This document shows positions 49,366-59,936 of a DNA stretch of 64,000 nt, in pieces. Position 1 is the first letter of the stretch; every line of letters starts with the position of its first letter. The position numbers and the translations under genes are program-made. The stretch comes from Carex sylvatica (taxonomy: Eukaryota; Streptophyta; Magnoliopsida; Poales; Cyperaceae). Location of the stretch: the NCBI GenBank assembly GCA_964058845.1, contig CAXKVR010000261.1, forward strand, positions 1 to 64,000, given 5' to 3'. Below the pieces are notes generated by a model that was given only the letters and a program-made list of their open reading frames with translations, did no database searches and was not told where the DNA came from.

Positions 49366-50750
49366 CCCTTGGAAAAGACGCAAATCGGAATTGGATGAAT
49401 AAAAATTAAAAAGGGTAGGGGGTCGGGTTACCTTTGATATCCGATTTAACCGTAGTCGGACCCAAATCAAAACCGACCGTGATTCGATAAATAAACAAAA
49501 AAGTCCGATTATTTTGGTTGGTAATTTATAGCGGGAGAGGTGTCCCATTATTTTGATGGACGGTCTCTACCGGTGGATCCCAATTCCCAAATGCATTTTC
49601 GAGGAGAGCAGCAGTGATATGGATGTCTTTGATCTTCTTTGTTTCCGTAGCGGAGTGGGAGAAACAAACAGACACAAGTAAACGAAGCAGATTTAATTCG
49701 AGTTTGACGAAGCAATCCGTAAATCAAGTCAAGAATTGAAAATTAATATTTAGCATATAATTTTTTTTAATACATATTGACAGAGACTGTTTCCTTCCCG
49801 ATTTTTAATTCATTACATTAAAAAAATATAATAAAATCTATAGCACTTAATATCTCAAATCTCACTTCATACATGCATGAAGCAAAAATGCAAAATGCTA
49901 AATCATCCAGCGTTCTTGAATGAAGCAAAATGGTGAACAATTCAGCATTTTATCTAGTCTAATTGTTAATTTAGCGTTTCTTGACGGATATTTAGAAATG
50001 ATGAATAATTTAGTATTTCGTTTTCTATGCAGAAATGTTGAATAATTTAGTGTTTGTGGTATGAAACGATTTTTGGGTGATTTTGTAGTTTGGATAAAAA
50101 AAATAAAGAGAATACAGGAATACTATTTTTTTTTTCCAACGTCTGTGTTCTTGATCTCAAAATTCTGATTGGTATGACCGAAATTATTTTTTCTTGAAAA
50201 TAACAGAAACATGTTATTTTGATCTCAATCGTTGATCTTTGTTGAAATTCGAGTATGAAATTTGTGCACGAAAAAGTTTGAACAGTTGATATCGAAATAA
50301 TAACAGATTTATTTTCTAGTATTTGTGTAAAAGTTACAATTTATGCTGAAACTAGCAAGTTGTGTCCCTCCAAGTAGTTGAGGTGCAATTTTAGAAAAAA
50401 AAACATACAACGACTTGCGGTGTAATTTAAAAAAAAAAAAACACATAGGAAGCCCAAATTAATTTCAGCAGATCAAATTTAATTCGGTGTCGGTTAAAAT
50501 TATAAGAGGTATGCTTTGAAATTTGTGTCAAGTTAAAAAAAAAACAGTCCAGCTTTATCACTTACAACTCATTTACAGGGGTTGATACGAATTACAACTC
50601 ATTTACAGGGTTGATACGAATTCGGACCGAGCAGGATTGTTTTGTTCCAATATCGCATGATTGATGTCTAATTAATAACCATTGTTATATTTGCATGAAA
50701 AGGGTAGAATTGTCTTTTTTTTTTTAGAGACTTGGCAGTGGCTACCAAGG
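49366..50750. other. Spacer between the S21 pseudogene and the NLR 2 3' flank
   Basis: AT-rich, no gene. At about 50565-50621 a 27-bp sequence (ACAACTCATTTACAGGG..TTGATACGAATT) occurs twice in tandem. At about 50513-50545 there is a copy of the dispersed motif (GAAATTTGTGTCAAGTTAAA). The 72-codon ORF at 49330-49548 has no features. Confidence 0.4.
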
Positions 50751-50850
50751 GTAGCATTGTCATTCTATTTGTTTTCTTAATACTGCAATTAGTACAATAT
50801 ATTAAATTTTCAGGGTTTTCAAGGAAAAATCAGAGGAAGCAGGATTGAAA

Positions 50851-51272
50851 TTCTATATAACAATTAACATGACCACCTATGTCCTGTACAATTGATTCAT
50901 TTAATTATAATTCTATATAACAATTAACATGACCACCTATGTCCTGTACAATTGATTCATTTAATTATAATTCTATATAAGGTATCAGATACTCAGTTTT
51001 GTATCTAATGGAAAAATGTAATTTTGTCTTGTTGAGGGTCTGTTTTGTAAATACTCTTATCAATAAAAATCTTTGGCAGCCACTGCCAATTTTTCAAAAA
51101 AAACAATTAACATGACCACCTATGTCCTGTACAATTGATTCATTTAATTATAATTCTATATAACAATTAACATGACCACCTATGTCCTGTACAATTGATT
51201 CATTTAATTATAATTCTATATAACAATTAACATGACCACCTATGTCCTGTACAATTGATTCATTTAATTATA
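50851..51272. repeat. 60-bp satellite array with a 123-bp interruption
   Basis: Five nearly identical copies of a 60-bp unit (starting TTCTATATAACAATTAACAT and containing GACCACCTATGTCCTGTACA). They lie at 50851-50910, 50911-50970, 50971-50980 joined with 51104-51153, 51154-51213 and 51214-51272. Copy 3 is split after its tenth base by 123 bp beginning GGTATCAGATACTCAG and ending in C plus eight A. The array resumes at the next base of the unit, with nothing lost or duplicated. NLR 1 and the third locus have the unit once. Confidence 0.9.
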
Positions 51273-51560
51273 TATGCATGCACCATTTCAATCAAAAGTT
51301 ATATACATGCAAGGAAGAAATAAAAACAAAACTAAATATATAGTAAGACCGAGGAGCGTTAAAATATTTTGGAATCCAAATCAATCTGTTCCAGTGAACT
51401 AATTATGAAGAGAACTGACCAAGTTTGGATAACATTCAAAAGAAAATAAATAAAAAGGATGCATGGAAAAAAAAAATCAAAATAATCGGGTCATTACAAA
51501 GATAGAAACAAAAACTAAAACAATACAAATTAAAAAACATTTCAATTTTACTTGGCTAAT

Positions 51561-54500
51561 CTAACCTACAGTTTCTTCTACTACCAAATTTGTGAAGTTC
51601 TCTCTTTCAAATTTATCATGCAAATGCTTGTGAATAACCAATACTCGTAAGTTAGGACAGTCAGAAACATCGAGTTGTTTGAATTTGGGTATCTCATTTT
51701 TAACATATAAACTCTGAAGAGAACTCAACTTTAACAATTGTAGATGCTCCAGAGATGGAAACCCTCCGGGCATAGTTATTGTATCCACAGGTATACTGTC
51801 AATTCGGATGTTCTTGAGCCATTTTAACTGCCCCAGAAGAGGAAGAAAGCTGAAATTGTTGCAGTTAGATATTCGAATCGACCCTAGGCTTGAAAATGAT
51901 GTATCCCCCATCCAATCAGGAAATTTGGTACCTGGATAGTTTACAACCCATAGGCACCTCAGCCTGTTGTGTGGCAGCAGAAAGTTGATTACCTCTTCAC
52001 TTTGTTGCTGAAGCTGTTCATTATTGAGAGCCGAACTGTGCCACCTCAGCATTAGATTTTCAATAAACTGCTTTCCCTGCAAGTTTGCTTTCTCGGCATG
52101 CCCAGGTGACACCTTCTCCAAGTTCAGCATGCAAAGATCTCCTCTAAGATTCAAATTATTTAACTCACTAATGTGGCAAAATGGACCTTTGGCAGAAGAG
52201 GTCACATTGAACCTAGAGAGTGTTTGAAGGCCTTCCAATTCACCAATTCCTTGTGGCAGTGCCACTTCAGTTGAATCGGTTATCTCCTCCCAATCAAGAT
52301 TCAAGTCAAGATGCCGCAAGTTGATCAACTTGTGCAACCCTTCTGGTAATCCCTTAAGCTCCAAACATCCCTTAAGCTCAAGGGTTTGGAGATTGAAGAG
52401 GTTATAAATTTTCTCAGGTAGGGTTTTAATTTTAGTATATGAAAGACCAAGGAACCTCAGGTGAATCAACTCACCGACCGAATCTGGTACCAGTCGGAGA
52501 TCACTGTTGCTCATATCTAGAATCCGCAAATGCATAAACTTGCGGAAAAAGGGTGCTTGTATGGAATTCAACACCACCACCCCTTCATTGAGTTCATGAC
52601 AGAATTTCAGGGTTCTCAAGTTCGAGTAAGGCTCTAAGCACTCTAGTTCCACAGTATTTGTATTCTTTGGTTGCAAAAAAGAAGCATAGCGAGCCTGATC
52701 TGAGTTATCATGGTTACCCTCAAGTAGAGGTTTACCAGACTCGAAGCTGCGAAATTCATATTTTGAAACCTCCATTGCTAGATCTAGCATCAGGCTTGGC
52801 ATTCTGTACCTCTCTATCTGATGGGAGAAGAGCTTGGCATTCTGACCTTCAGTACCAATAGTTATTTTCTCAAAGAATGACCTCCATACCAGCTCGTCAA
52901 AGTACTTGGTACCAACTGCCTCTAACCGGCGCCTCCCTTCTGGTTCAATCAGCCCTTCTGCTATCCAGTGTCTAATTACCTGATCCCTCTCAAACACATA
53001 ACCATTAGGAAATATCGAGCAGTAAGCAAAGCATCGTTTTAGGTGATACTTTAAGTGATGATAGCTTATCTTTAAGCTAGCACGAACAGCCTCATTAATA
53101 TCATCATTGAGGGGTCGCATCTCGCTCAGCACATCAGACCACTCTTCATAACCTCTCCCATTTAATACTGCCCCTAGAGCCTTGGCCGCCATGGGAGATC
53201 CATGGCACCTTCTCGCAATTTGTTTCCCAATCAGTACCAAGTTCTTATGATCTTGATTGATGATACCTTGTGGGAAAGCAAGGGACTGGATTAACTTCCA
53301 GCAATCTTCTTCATCTAGACCTTTTAAGCTGGGTCGTTCTATTACTCCTGGCATTATCTTGTAGGTTCTCTCGTCTCGTGTTGTGATTAGAACCTTGCTT
53401 CCATCTTCCCCAGCAAGCAAAGGGACTCGCAGCTTCTCCCAGAAATCCAAATCGACGGCCCAAAAATTATCAATCACTAACAGGAACTTGTTGTTCTTCT
53501 TCTTTTCACGTGTCTTGAGATAGTACCTAAATGGTAAAATGAAGATTTGGCCAGTAAGGAAACCATTCAGTATTGGTGTAGTGTTATACGTTATTTTTAT
53601 GTTATGGCTCATATGAGGCTACAAGTAATAAAGTAAGCCTTAGGTGAGTGTTGATCAGCGTTGGCACCAACCAGCCAAAGGATATTGGTATCAGTTTAAT
53701 AAGGTCAATATTTGAAGGCACTGTTAGAAAGGCTAAAGGAGTATTATTGTAACAATAGGCAAAACAACCTGATTACCTCCATACATCAACTTTATTCCAG
53801 ATACAGGCAAAATAATAACCTTCTTTTGATTACAGTAATATATCATGTGTATCTTCCTGCTTATTCATGACATGCCTGACTGACATTTATGGATCATTCT
53901 ATTTATACGCAAAGTTTGGCTATTTCGTTTCGTTCTCTCTTTTTTTTTGTTAATTTAGTTTGGACAATTGGAACCTAATTTTTCTTTTAATTTGTTGAAT
54001 ACCTAAATGCGCAAATCATTAAGCTGTTGTATAATTGTTGTATAATTATTCCCACACATGATAATAAAAAAATATTATAATAGAGGCCATATATACCTAA
54101 GACTGTTCTGTACATCAAAGTCCCAAAAATCACACATTCGGTCGGTCATCTTTTCATAGATCTTCTTCATGGCAGTGCTCACATCACACCTTTCTGTCAA
54201 ATATACCCATGCCTTGATTTCAAAACAATCTAATATCGGATCATCATAGACCATTTGAGCAAGCGCGGTTTTCCCAATCCCAGCTGCGCCATGAATAGGA
54301 ACAACTGGAATGTTTGGACTAGAAGCACCTGCTGATGTCTGAGCGGATATCAGCAAGTTGACAATTTCATTTTTGTCAATGTCTCGGCCGATTATGCTTG
54401 CCGAGTCATAACATGGGCCAGTTTGGAAAGGCCAGGCACCTTGATGAGAGGAACCCCTCCTTTTCCCATCCTCCCCTTTCAACCTCAGATTCTTTCGACT

Positions 54501-54947
54501 CTCCCCAATCTCATCCAGCCTCTTGTCAATTTTCTCAATCTCAAATGCAAACCTCCTGCGGTGAAGCGGGCCCCATTCTGGGCCAATGGATGGGAGCTCG
54601 ATTTGATACCATTTCCTCTTACGCGAGGGCCCTACATTGGTTCTATGCTTGTACACGTTGATGGCAGTCTGGTACTCATCAAGGAGGTCGTCCGTGTCAA
54701 AGGACACCGACTTGAGTTCGCTGAGCCAATCCATAACCAACTTATCCTCGATATAGCGGCGCTCCTCCGCATCAGTTAGGAGGCAGTTGATGCGACCAGA
54801 TGTGCGTCTAAGCCGCCCGAGCCCTTCTTCTACGTTACGGTAGCGGGTTATCTCACTCTCCAAGAGAGATAGGACTCCATCCCCTACCTTATCCACTGCC
54901 TTCTCTGCCAGGCCTGGAATAGACCCGATTTTGGAAAGCCAGTTCAT
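51561..54947 (-). CDS. CC-NB-ARC-LRR immune receptor, copy 2 (NLR 2, inverted)
   Basis: Exons 54947-54097 and 53526-51561 (GT-AG, phase 2, same site as in NLR 1) give 938 residues with no interruption. Domain order is as in NLR 1: coiled coil with SFDTDDLLDEY, P-loop GAAGIGKTA (the last Thr of GKTT is Ala), kinase-2 FLLVIDNFW, RNBS-B KVLITTR, GSPMAA in place of GLPLA, CFAYCSIFP, then YRMPSLMLDLA in place of the MHD motif, then LRRs. It is nearly identical to NLR 1 in the ARC2 and LRR parts. It differs more in the coiled coil, in the linker (HRTNVGPSRKRK), around the exon junction (RYYLKTREKKKNNK versus REFIRTHEDNK) and at the last LRRs. Promoter sequence back to about 55110 is shared with NLR 1. 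The intact frame and shared odd motifs argue for a retained function. Confidence 0.95.
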
Positions 54948-55109
54948 GGCGATCAAAGTCTGAGGAGGAGGAAGGGACGACTTGACTTGAAGAAAGACTT
55001 GAGTGGAGAAAGAAGAGATCCCCGAGAGTGGATATAAAAACTTGCGAGTGGGGAATTCTTCGTGGATCCGAATCCTCCAGGTATACCTGACTCAACACAA
55101 TTTCATTGG

Positions 55110-56379
55110 ACGGTCCAGATTTAATTTCAGCCGGTGGGTGATCGGGATGGCAGGAGGGGGCACCAGGGCAGTATTATTTGTGCTTTAATATTCGTGCCAA
55201 TTTAAAAATTCCAATTTTAGACCGTCTGATTCAATTCTAACCTGAGTGATGCGAATTCTTCGCGAAGAATGTTGTCTCCAGGGGAACGAGATTACCTACC
55301 CCAAGGGTGCAGAAATTCCTATCTCTAGAGCTACCGGGTGGGGTTGGAGTCACTTTTAACATTTAAATATTTGATCTGAGATCCACTTCAGATTTACCGG
55401 CAGTGACTCTAGGGGCAGAAATTTCCTAATCCCCAGAGATGCAGGAAATTCAGTCTCGTCTCTAGATCTTTTCGAGTAGCCGTTCAATTAAAAACTATTA
55501 TCCGATTTTTTTTATTAATATTAAAAAAAACAAAAAAATTAACAATATGTAACTTTTTTCCGAAAAATTTCAAATCCGCTCAAATCTGCTCAAATCTGCT
55601 CAAATCAAATAATTATTTTCCAGATCAGACCTTTTCAAAAAATAATTCTCCCATTCCAAACATTATCTTTCTGAAAAATAACTTTTCAAAAAGACGATTT
55701 CGGAAAACTATTTTCGGAATTTGAGTTTTCTAGCAAACATATTTTATTATTTCCTTGAATTTGTTTTTATAGATATTTATTGTTGCATATTAATTATTCA
55801 AACAAATTTCATATTTATTCAGATTTATTGACTCATTATTCCGTTACATATGTCCTTATAATTCAATATTCATATATAATTCTCGTTATTCAAATATATC
55901 AAAGTGGAAACACATATAAGATTCCAAAAATTCAAATGAGAATGCAATTGATTGTTATGAATCACCAACAACATAGACCCGAAATTCAATTGGACGGATT
56001 GCTATTTTTTTTCTTTTCTTTCTATTTTCCCTTATTTATCTCTATTTTATTTTTACTCTCCATTTTTTGTACTTCTCATTTTTTTTTCCCCCTCTCTTTA
56101 CGGAAATGAAATGAGAGGGAGAAAGAGGTATTTAAGAAGAGTGGTATGTGGAAAAACGAGGATTAACAATTGTTGGTAGAGAGAAGGACTTACAAGAGAA
56201 TTAGAGGACTTGGTTTTCAGCTCCAAGGACATACTCATGTGACAAATCAGTGAGCTCCTTCTAGAGGCAATGTAGAAGACATCAATTTTTTTTTTGGCAT
56301 TACATTCATCAGTATATCACCGATTAGTTCCTTTTCTTTTAGTTAACAATAAAGTCTTCTATGTGTACTTAAGACTTAA
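55110..56379. other. Intergenic, no gene recognised
   Basis: Includes a copy of the dispersed motif GGGCAGTATTATTTG...ATATTCGTGCCAA (55157-55200). It lies in the same orientation as the copy upstream of NLR 1 although NLR 2 is inverted. A short tandem CTCAAATCTG run lies at about 55572-55603. A 109-codon ORF at 55780-56109 has a hydrophobic C-terminus made of T-rich sequence and is not credible as a gene. Confidence 0.4.
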
Positions 56380-56792
56380 GAGTAGAATTAGGTGTTCTTA
56401 AGTTCACCAAGGTCTTTGGTGAACTCAAGTCTAAAACCTATTAAATCAGCTTTAAATGATAAATTTGAACGGTTGGATTCTGCCTACCTTACGAGTGATG
56501 TGTCAACATGTGAAAATTTTAAACATTCAAATTAATTTAGTTTAAAGTCAAGCGGTCAAAATTAGAAGGTTAATAAATTAATTTTAATGCATTTATTTTT
56601 TGAATGTATTTTGACCACTTGACTCAAATACTTACTCTATGCAAAATTAATTTTTTTTACATGTAAGCGCATTACTCGTAAAGTAAGCGGATTTTAACGA
56701 TCCGAATTTATCGTTTAAAACCGCTTCGATGAGTTTTAGACTTGACTTTACCAAAAAAAATTGGTGAACTTAAGAACACCCTAGTTCTACTC
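56380..56792. mobile_element. Foldback MITE, about 413 bp
   Basis: The left end GAGTAGAATTAGGTGTTCTT faces the right end that in complement reads GAGTAGAACTAGGGTGTTCT. Inner arms pair through TTCACCAA/TTGGTGAA and TCAAGCGGTCAAA/TTTTGACCACTTGA. Outside the ends only ACTTAA is shared, so the target duplication is uncertain. The interior resembles the element at 2491-2878 but the termini do not. Confidence 0.75.
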
Positions 56793-57398
56793 GTGCACTT
56801 AATATCCACCTGAAACAGTATAGTTAGTTTTCAACCAGCGTTTTTAATATGAAAAAAAAAAAAAATTAGTGAACTGACCTAGATTAATTCTCAAATTAAA
56901 CATCTGCTTTTGTATATATAGTTTTGCTTTTCGGATGATGCATCCACGAGGACATCTTCTTCCAATTGTTATCAAATATTCTTGGCAACAATGTTCTGTC
57001 AGTTGCTCTACTCACCATCATTGGCATTACTCTTTCAATTGCCACAAAGAATTCAGACTTTTGTCTTGTCTTCATTCTCTTTTATATTGTCTTGATTCTA
57101 ACTATTCAAATTCCCCTTAGAATTCCTGCACGTCTTCAATTGATTGGTACATCATTAACGTTATCTTACTCTTATCTTTTGTACTAAAAGTTTGCCAAAA
57201 ATAAGAAAAGTTTGTTTCTAAATATCGATACATAATTAAGACTTGTACATGTTGTATGATGTTTGACATGACAATAAATCAATTTGAATTTCAAAATTAT
57301 ACGGATTCTCTTAATATGTCAATAGTGATGTGGTGTGTGTGACGATCTCTGTGCGAGAGAAGAATTTTTTATGTTTTACATGACAAGTACAGCTCAAA
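56793..57398. other. Small unrecognised ORF with membrane-like stretch
   Basis: A 73-codon frame at 56966-57187 (starting MLSNILGNNVLSVALLTIIG) has two hydrophobic stretches that could span a membrane. A TATATATAG lies about 50 bp upstream (56913-56921). I recognise no family. It could be one exon of a gene or chance in T-rich DNA. The overlapping frame at 56935-57120 is an alternative reading of the same bases. Confidence 0.25.
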
Positions 57399-58000
57399 GA
57401 GTCACAGTCACATATTTGAGAATTTTTTTTATAGAAATTAATAAAAAGGAAGAGAAAGGAATAGAAGAGTACATCAGGTTTTAAATTGGTAGGAAGATCT
57501 ATAGAATTCTATAGAAATTAATAAAAAAGAAGAGAGAGAAATAGAAAGAGCACGTCACGTTATTTATTAGTAGAAAGATCAGTAGAAATTCTACCGATTT
57601 TAATAATTCAAAAGTTTGGATAGTAGTATTTTTACTGATTCTAACTCATTTTTTTTAATCTGATGCATATAGATGGATGGAATTCTTTTATTACAATTCT
57701 ATTAAAATATAAAAAAGTTTTTAAAAAAAATAGATGTAATTTTTCTATTACAACCAAATTTTAAGATACTTTGTCTATTTTCTTAATTTTTTATTAGAAA
57801 AAAACTGATTTGAATAGGTAGATATTTTAACGATCCAAACTTTTGAATTATTAGAATTAGTAAAATTCCTACTGATTTTTCTTTTAATTAAGAACCTATA
57901 TTCTTTGTATTTCTCTCTTTTTCTTTATATTAATTTCTATATCTCTCTCTTCCTTTATATTAATTTCTATAGAAAAAAAAATTCTGTTTTTCTGTGACTC
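57399..58000. mobile_element. Foldback element, about 602 bp
   Basis: The ends GAGTCACAG and CTGTGACTC are followed by paired arms: TATAGAAATTAATAAAAAGG near 57430 and its complement near 57945-57972, and TAATTCAAAAGTTTGGAT near 57603 opposite ATCCAAACTTTTGAATTA near 57834. Each arm contains a short direct duplication of the ATAGAAATTAATAAAA word. No target duplication was identified. Confidence 0.65.
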
Positions 58001-58881
58001 AACCCATGAGATAATTTATGTTACTTCATGATTTTTAATTAAGTTCAACCTATATTATCTGATATACAAATTATGAATAATAGACACAGAAAATCATTGT
58101 AAAATGAATGATAGTCACTTTTCTTTTTTTACTTTTCTGCGACATATCATGTACAACGAAGTGTGTTGTTTCATGAATTCTTATTTGATTCAGCTTTGTT
58201 TTAACATGCTGTAAAAAAATTTGCAGAGGAGAGACATTTGAAAACAACATATCGATTACTTTAGTTTTACTATGGCAGACAATTCAAATTTATATATTGT
58301 ATATGACAACGAATATGCTATTAAAAATTGTTGAATATCATAATAACACAATTTTTAGAATACCCACATTCCATTTTTTTCAATAATAATGCAAACTTAG
58401 AGCAGTTGAGTCAGTTCACCGTCGTCTCTTGCATAGCACTGCAGGAATAACGCAGCATTGCATCTATTGATCACAGCTAGTTGCAAACTAATGATATTAT
58501 GTGAAAAATCAAGAAAAAACATGGGCCGCATGCCCGCACATTTATTGTATGAACTTCTTAGTAAAAATCATGAACTTGGTGAGAAATTATATTCTCTTTA
58601 ATACTATTTATGAAGTTCCAATCTCTTTTATCTTGTCATTTTAATAATGAAAAGTTAAATAATTTATAATTTCATTGTGTTTTCTGATATAATCTTCTAA
58701 GATATTAGAGAAAATCAATATAAATTTAATTACCAATTTGATTAACTGATATAGTATTTAGATTTGCCACAATAACAATCCAAAAGTTTTAGCTGCCAGA
58801 TCGAGTTTTTCTCTCTTCTAACAGTTCTATTTATCTCATTCTTAACATAACAGTTCTATTACAAATTTATATAATTAGTGT
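58001..58881. other. Intergenic, no gene recognised
   Basis: AT-rich sequence without repeats or frames that I can support. It separates the 602-bp foldback from the third, truncated copy of the duplicated block. Confidence 0.4.
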
Positions 58882-59056
58882 TCGAACTTGCTAGTATTGG
58901 TTATTCACAGGAATTTGCATGATAAATTTGAAAGAGATAACTTTCCGAATTTGAATATATTTCGTGGACTCAAACTAGAAGGCAGCTAGTTTGGTAGCAG
59001 AAGAAACTAAAAGAAATCTAATTTGGTAGCAGGAGAAACTGTAGGTTGAATTAGGC
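58882..59056 (+). pseudogene. Terminal fragment of a third NLR copy
   Basis: The sequence from CTAGTATTGGTTATTCACAG through TTGCATGATAAATTTGAAAG to GAAACTGTAGGTT matches the last about 30 codons and the stop region of NLR 1 and NLR 2. Extra bases are inserted in the middle, including a duplicated AGTTTGGTAGCAG(A/G)AGAAACT word. Everything upstream of these codons is missing. The copy is therefore a 5'-truncated relic. Confidence 0.9.
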
Positions 59057-59936
59057 AAGTGTTTGAATTTGTATTTTTTTTAGTTTTTATTTCTATCTTT
59101 GTCATGCTTCGATTATTTTTATTTTTTTTTCCTCTATCTCTTCCTTTATTTATTTTCTTTTGAATGTTATCCGAACTTGGTTTATGTTCATAATTAGTTC
59201 ACTAGAACAGATTGATTTGAATTCCAAAATAATTTCACGCTCCTCGGTCTTACCTTACATTTAGTTTTGTTTTTATTTTTTCGTGCATGCTCCGCATGTA
59301 TATCACTTTTAATTGAAATAGTGCATGCATATAAATGAATCGATTTTACATGATAATTCTACCCTTATTCAATGTGTTCCCTCCCTTCTCTTCGTTTAAA
59401 TTTTCTTGAACCCCTACCCTTTCCTTCGGAGCTATTCTTAAAAAAATACTGGGCTTTGGAATAGTAAACTGCGCAAGTAAACAAATTCCCTTGTTGAATT
59501 TGCGCCGTAGTGTACATGTTTGCGTGAAGCCCTTTTCAAGCAAATATAATTTAAAATAAAAGAGGCTATGAGTAATTTGCAAAGAGCACATCAATTTGTA
59601 CATGATTTTCATATGAAATTGTACTTGAATTCAAAAATAATTTCACGCTCCTCGATCAGTCTTACCTTGCATTTAATTTTTTATTTATTTCTTCATGCAT
59701 GCTCTGCATGTATCCAACTTCTAATTGAAATAGTGCATGCATATAAAAGAATCGATTGTACATGACATAGCGGTCATGGTTTATAGAATTTCAACCCTGC
59801 TTCCTCTGATTTCCCCCTGAAAATTTAACATACTGTACAAATTGTATTAAGAAAAAAAGAATAGAATGACAATTCTACCCTTATTCAAGGTGTCCCCTCC
59901 CTTATATTAAGAAAATTTAACACACTGTACTAATTG
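59057..59936. repeat. NLR 3' flank, third copy, with internal duplication
   Basis: Diverged copy of the NLR 1/NLR 2 downstream sequence. Part is present twice: about 59195-59350 and about 59625-59770 both hold AATAATTTCACGCTCCTCG, a GCATGC-rich stretch and AATAGTGCATGCATATAAA followed by GAATCGATT. A partial tandem duplication with a period of about 430 bp is implied. The 88-codon ORF on the minus strand here is not a gene. Confidence 0.75.

Noticed and set aside
50851..51272. CRISPR-like direct repeats
   Set aside because: The units are directly adjacent with no spacers, and the DNA is a plant genome, so it is a satellite array.
52024..52861. Plus-strand frames inside NLR 2 (and their mirror images inside NLR 1)
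   Set aside because: They are reverse-strand shadows present at the same place in both NLR copies.
53527..53612. Frame extension before NLR 2 exon 2 (MSHNIKITYN...)
   Set aside because: This is intron sequence upstream of the CATTTAG acceptor. Splicing from exon 1 restores the same junction as in NLR 1.
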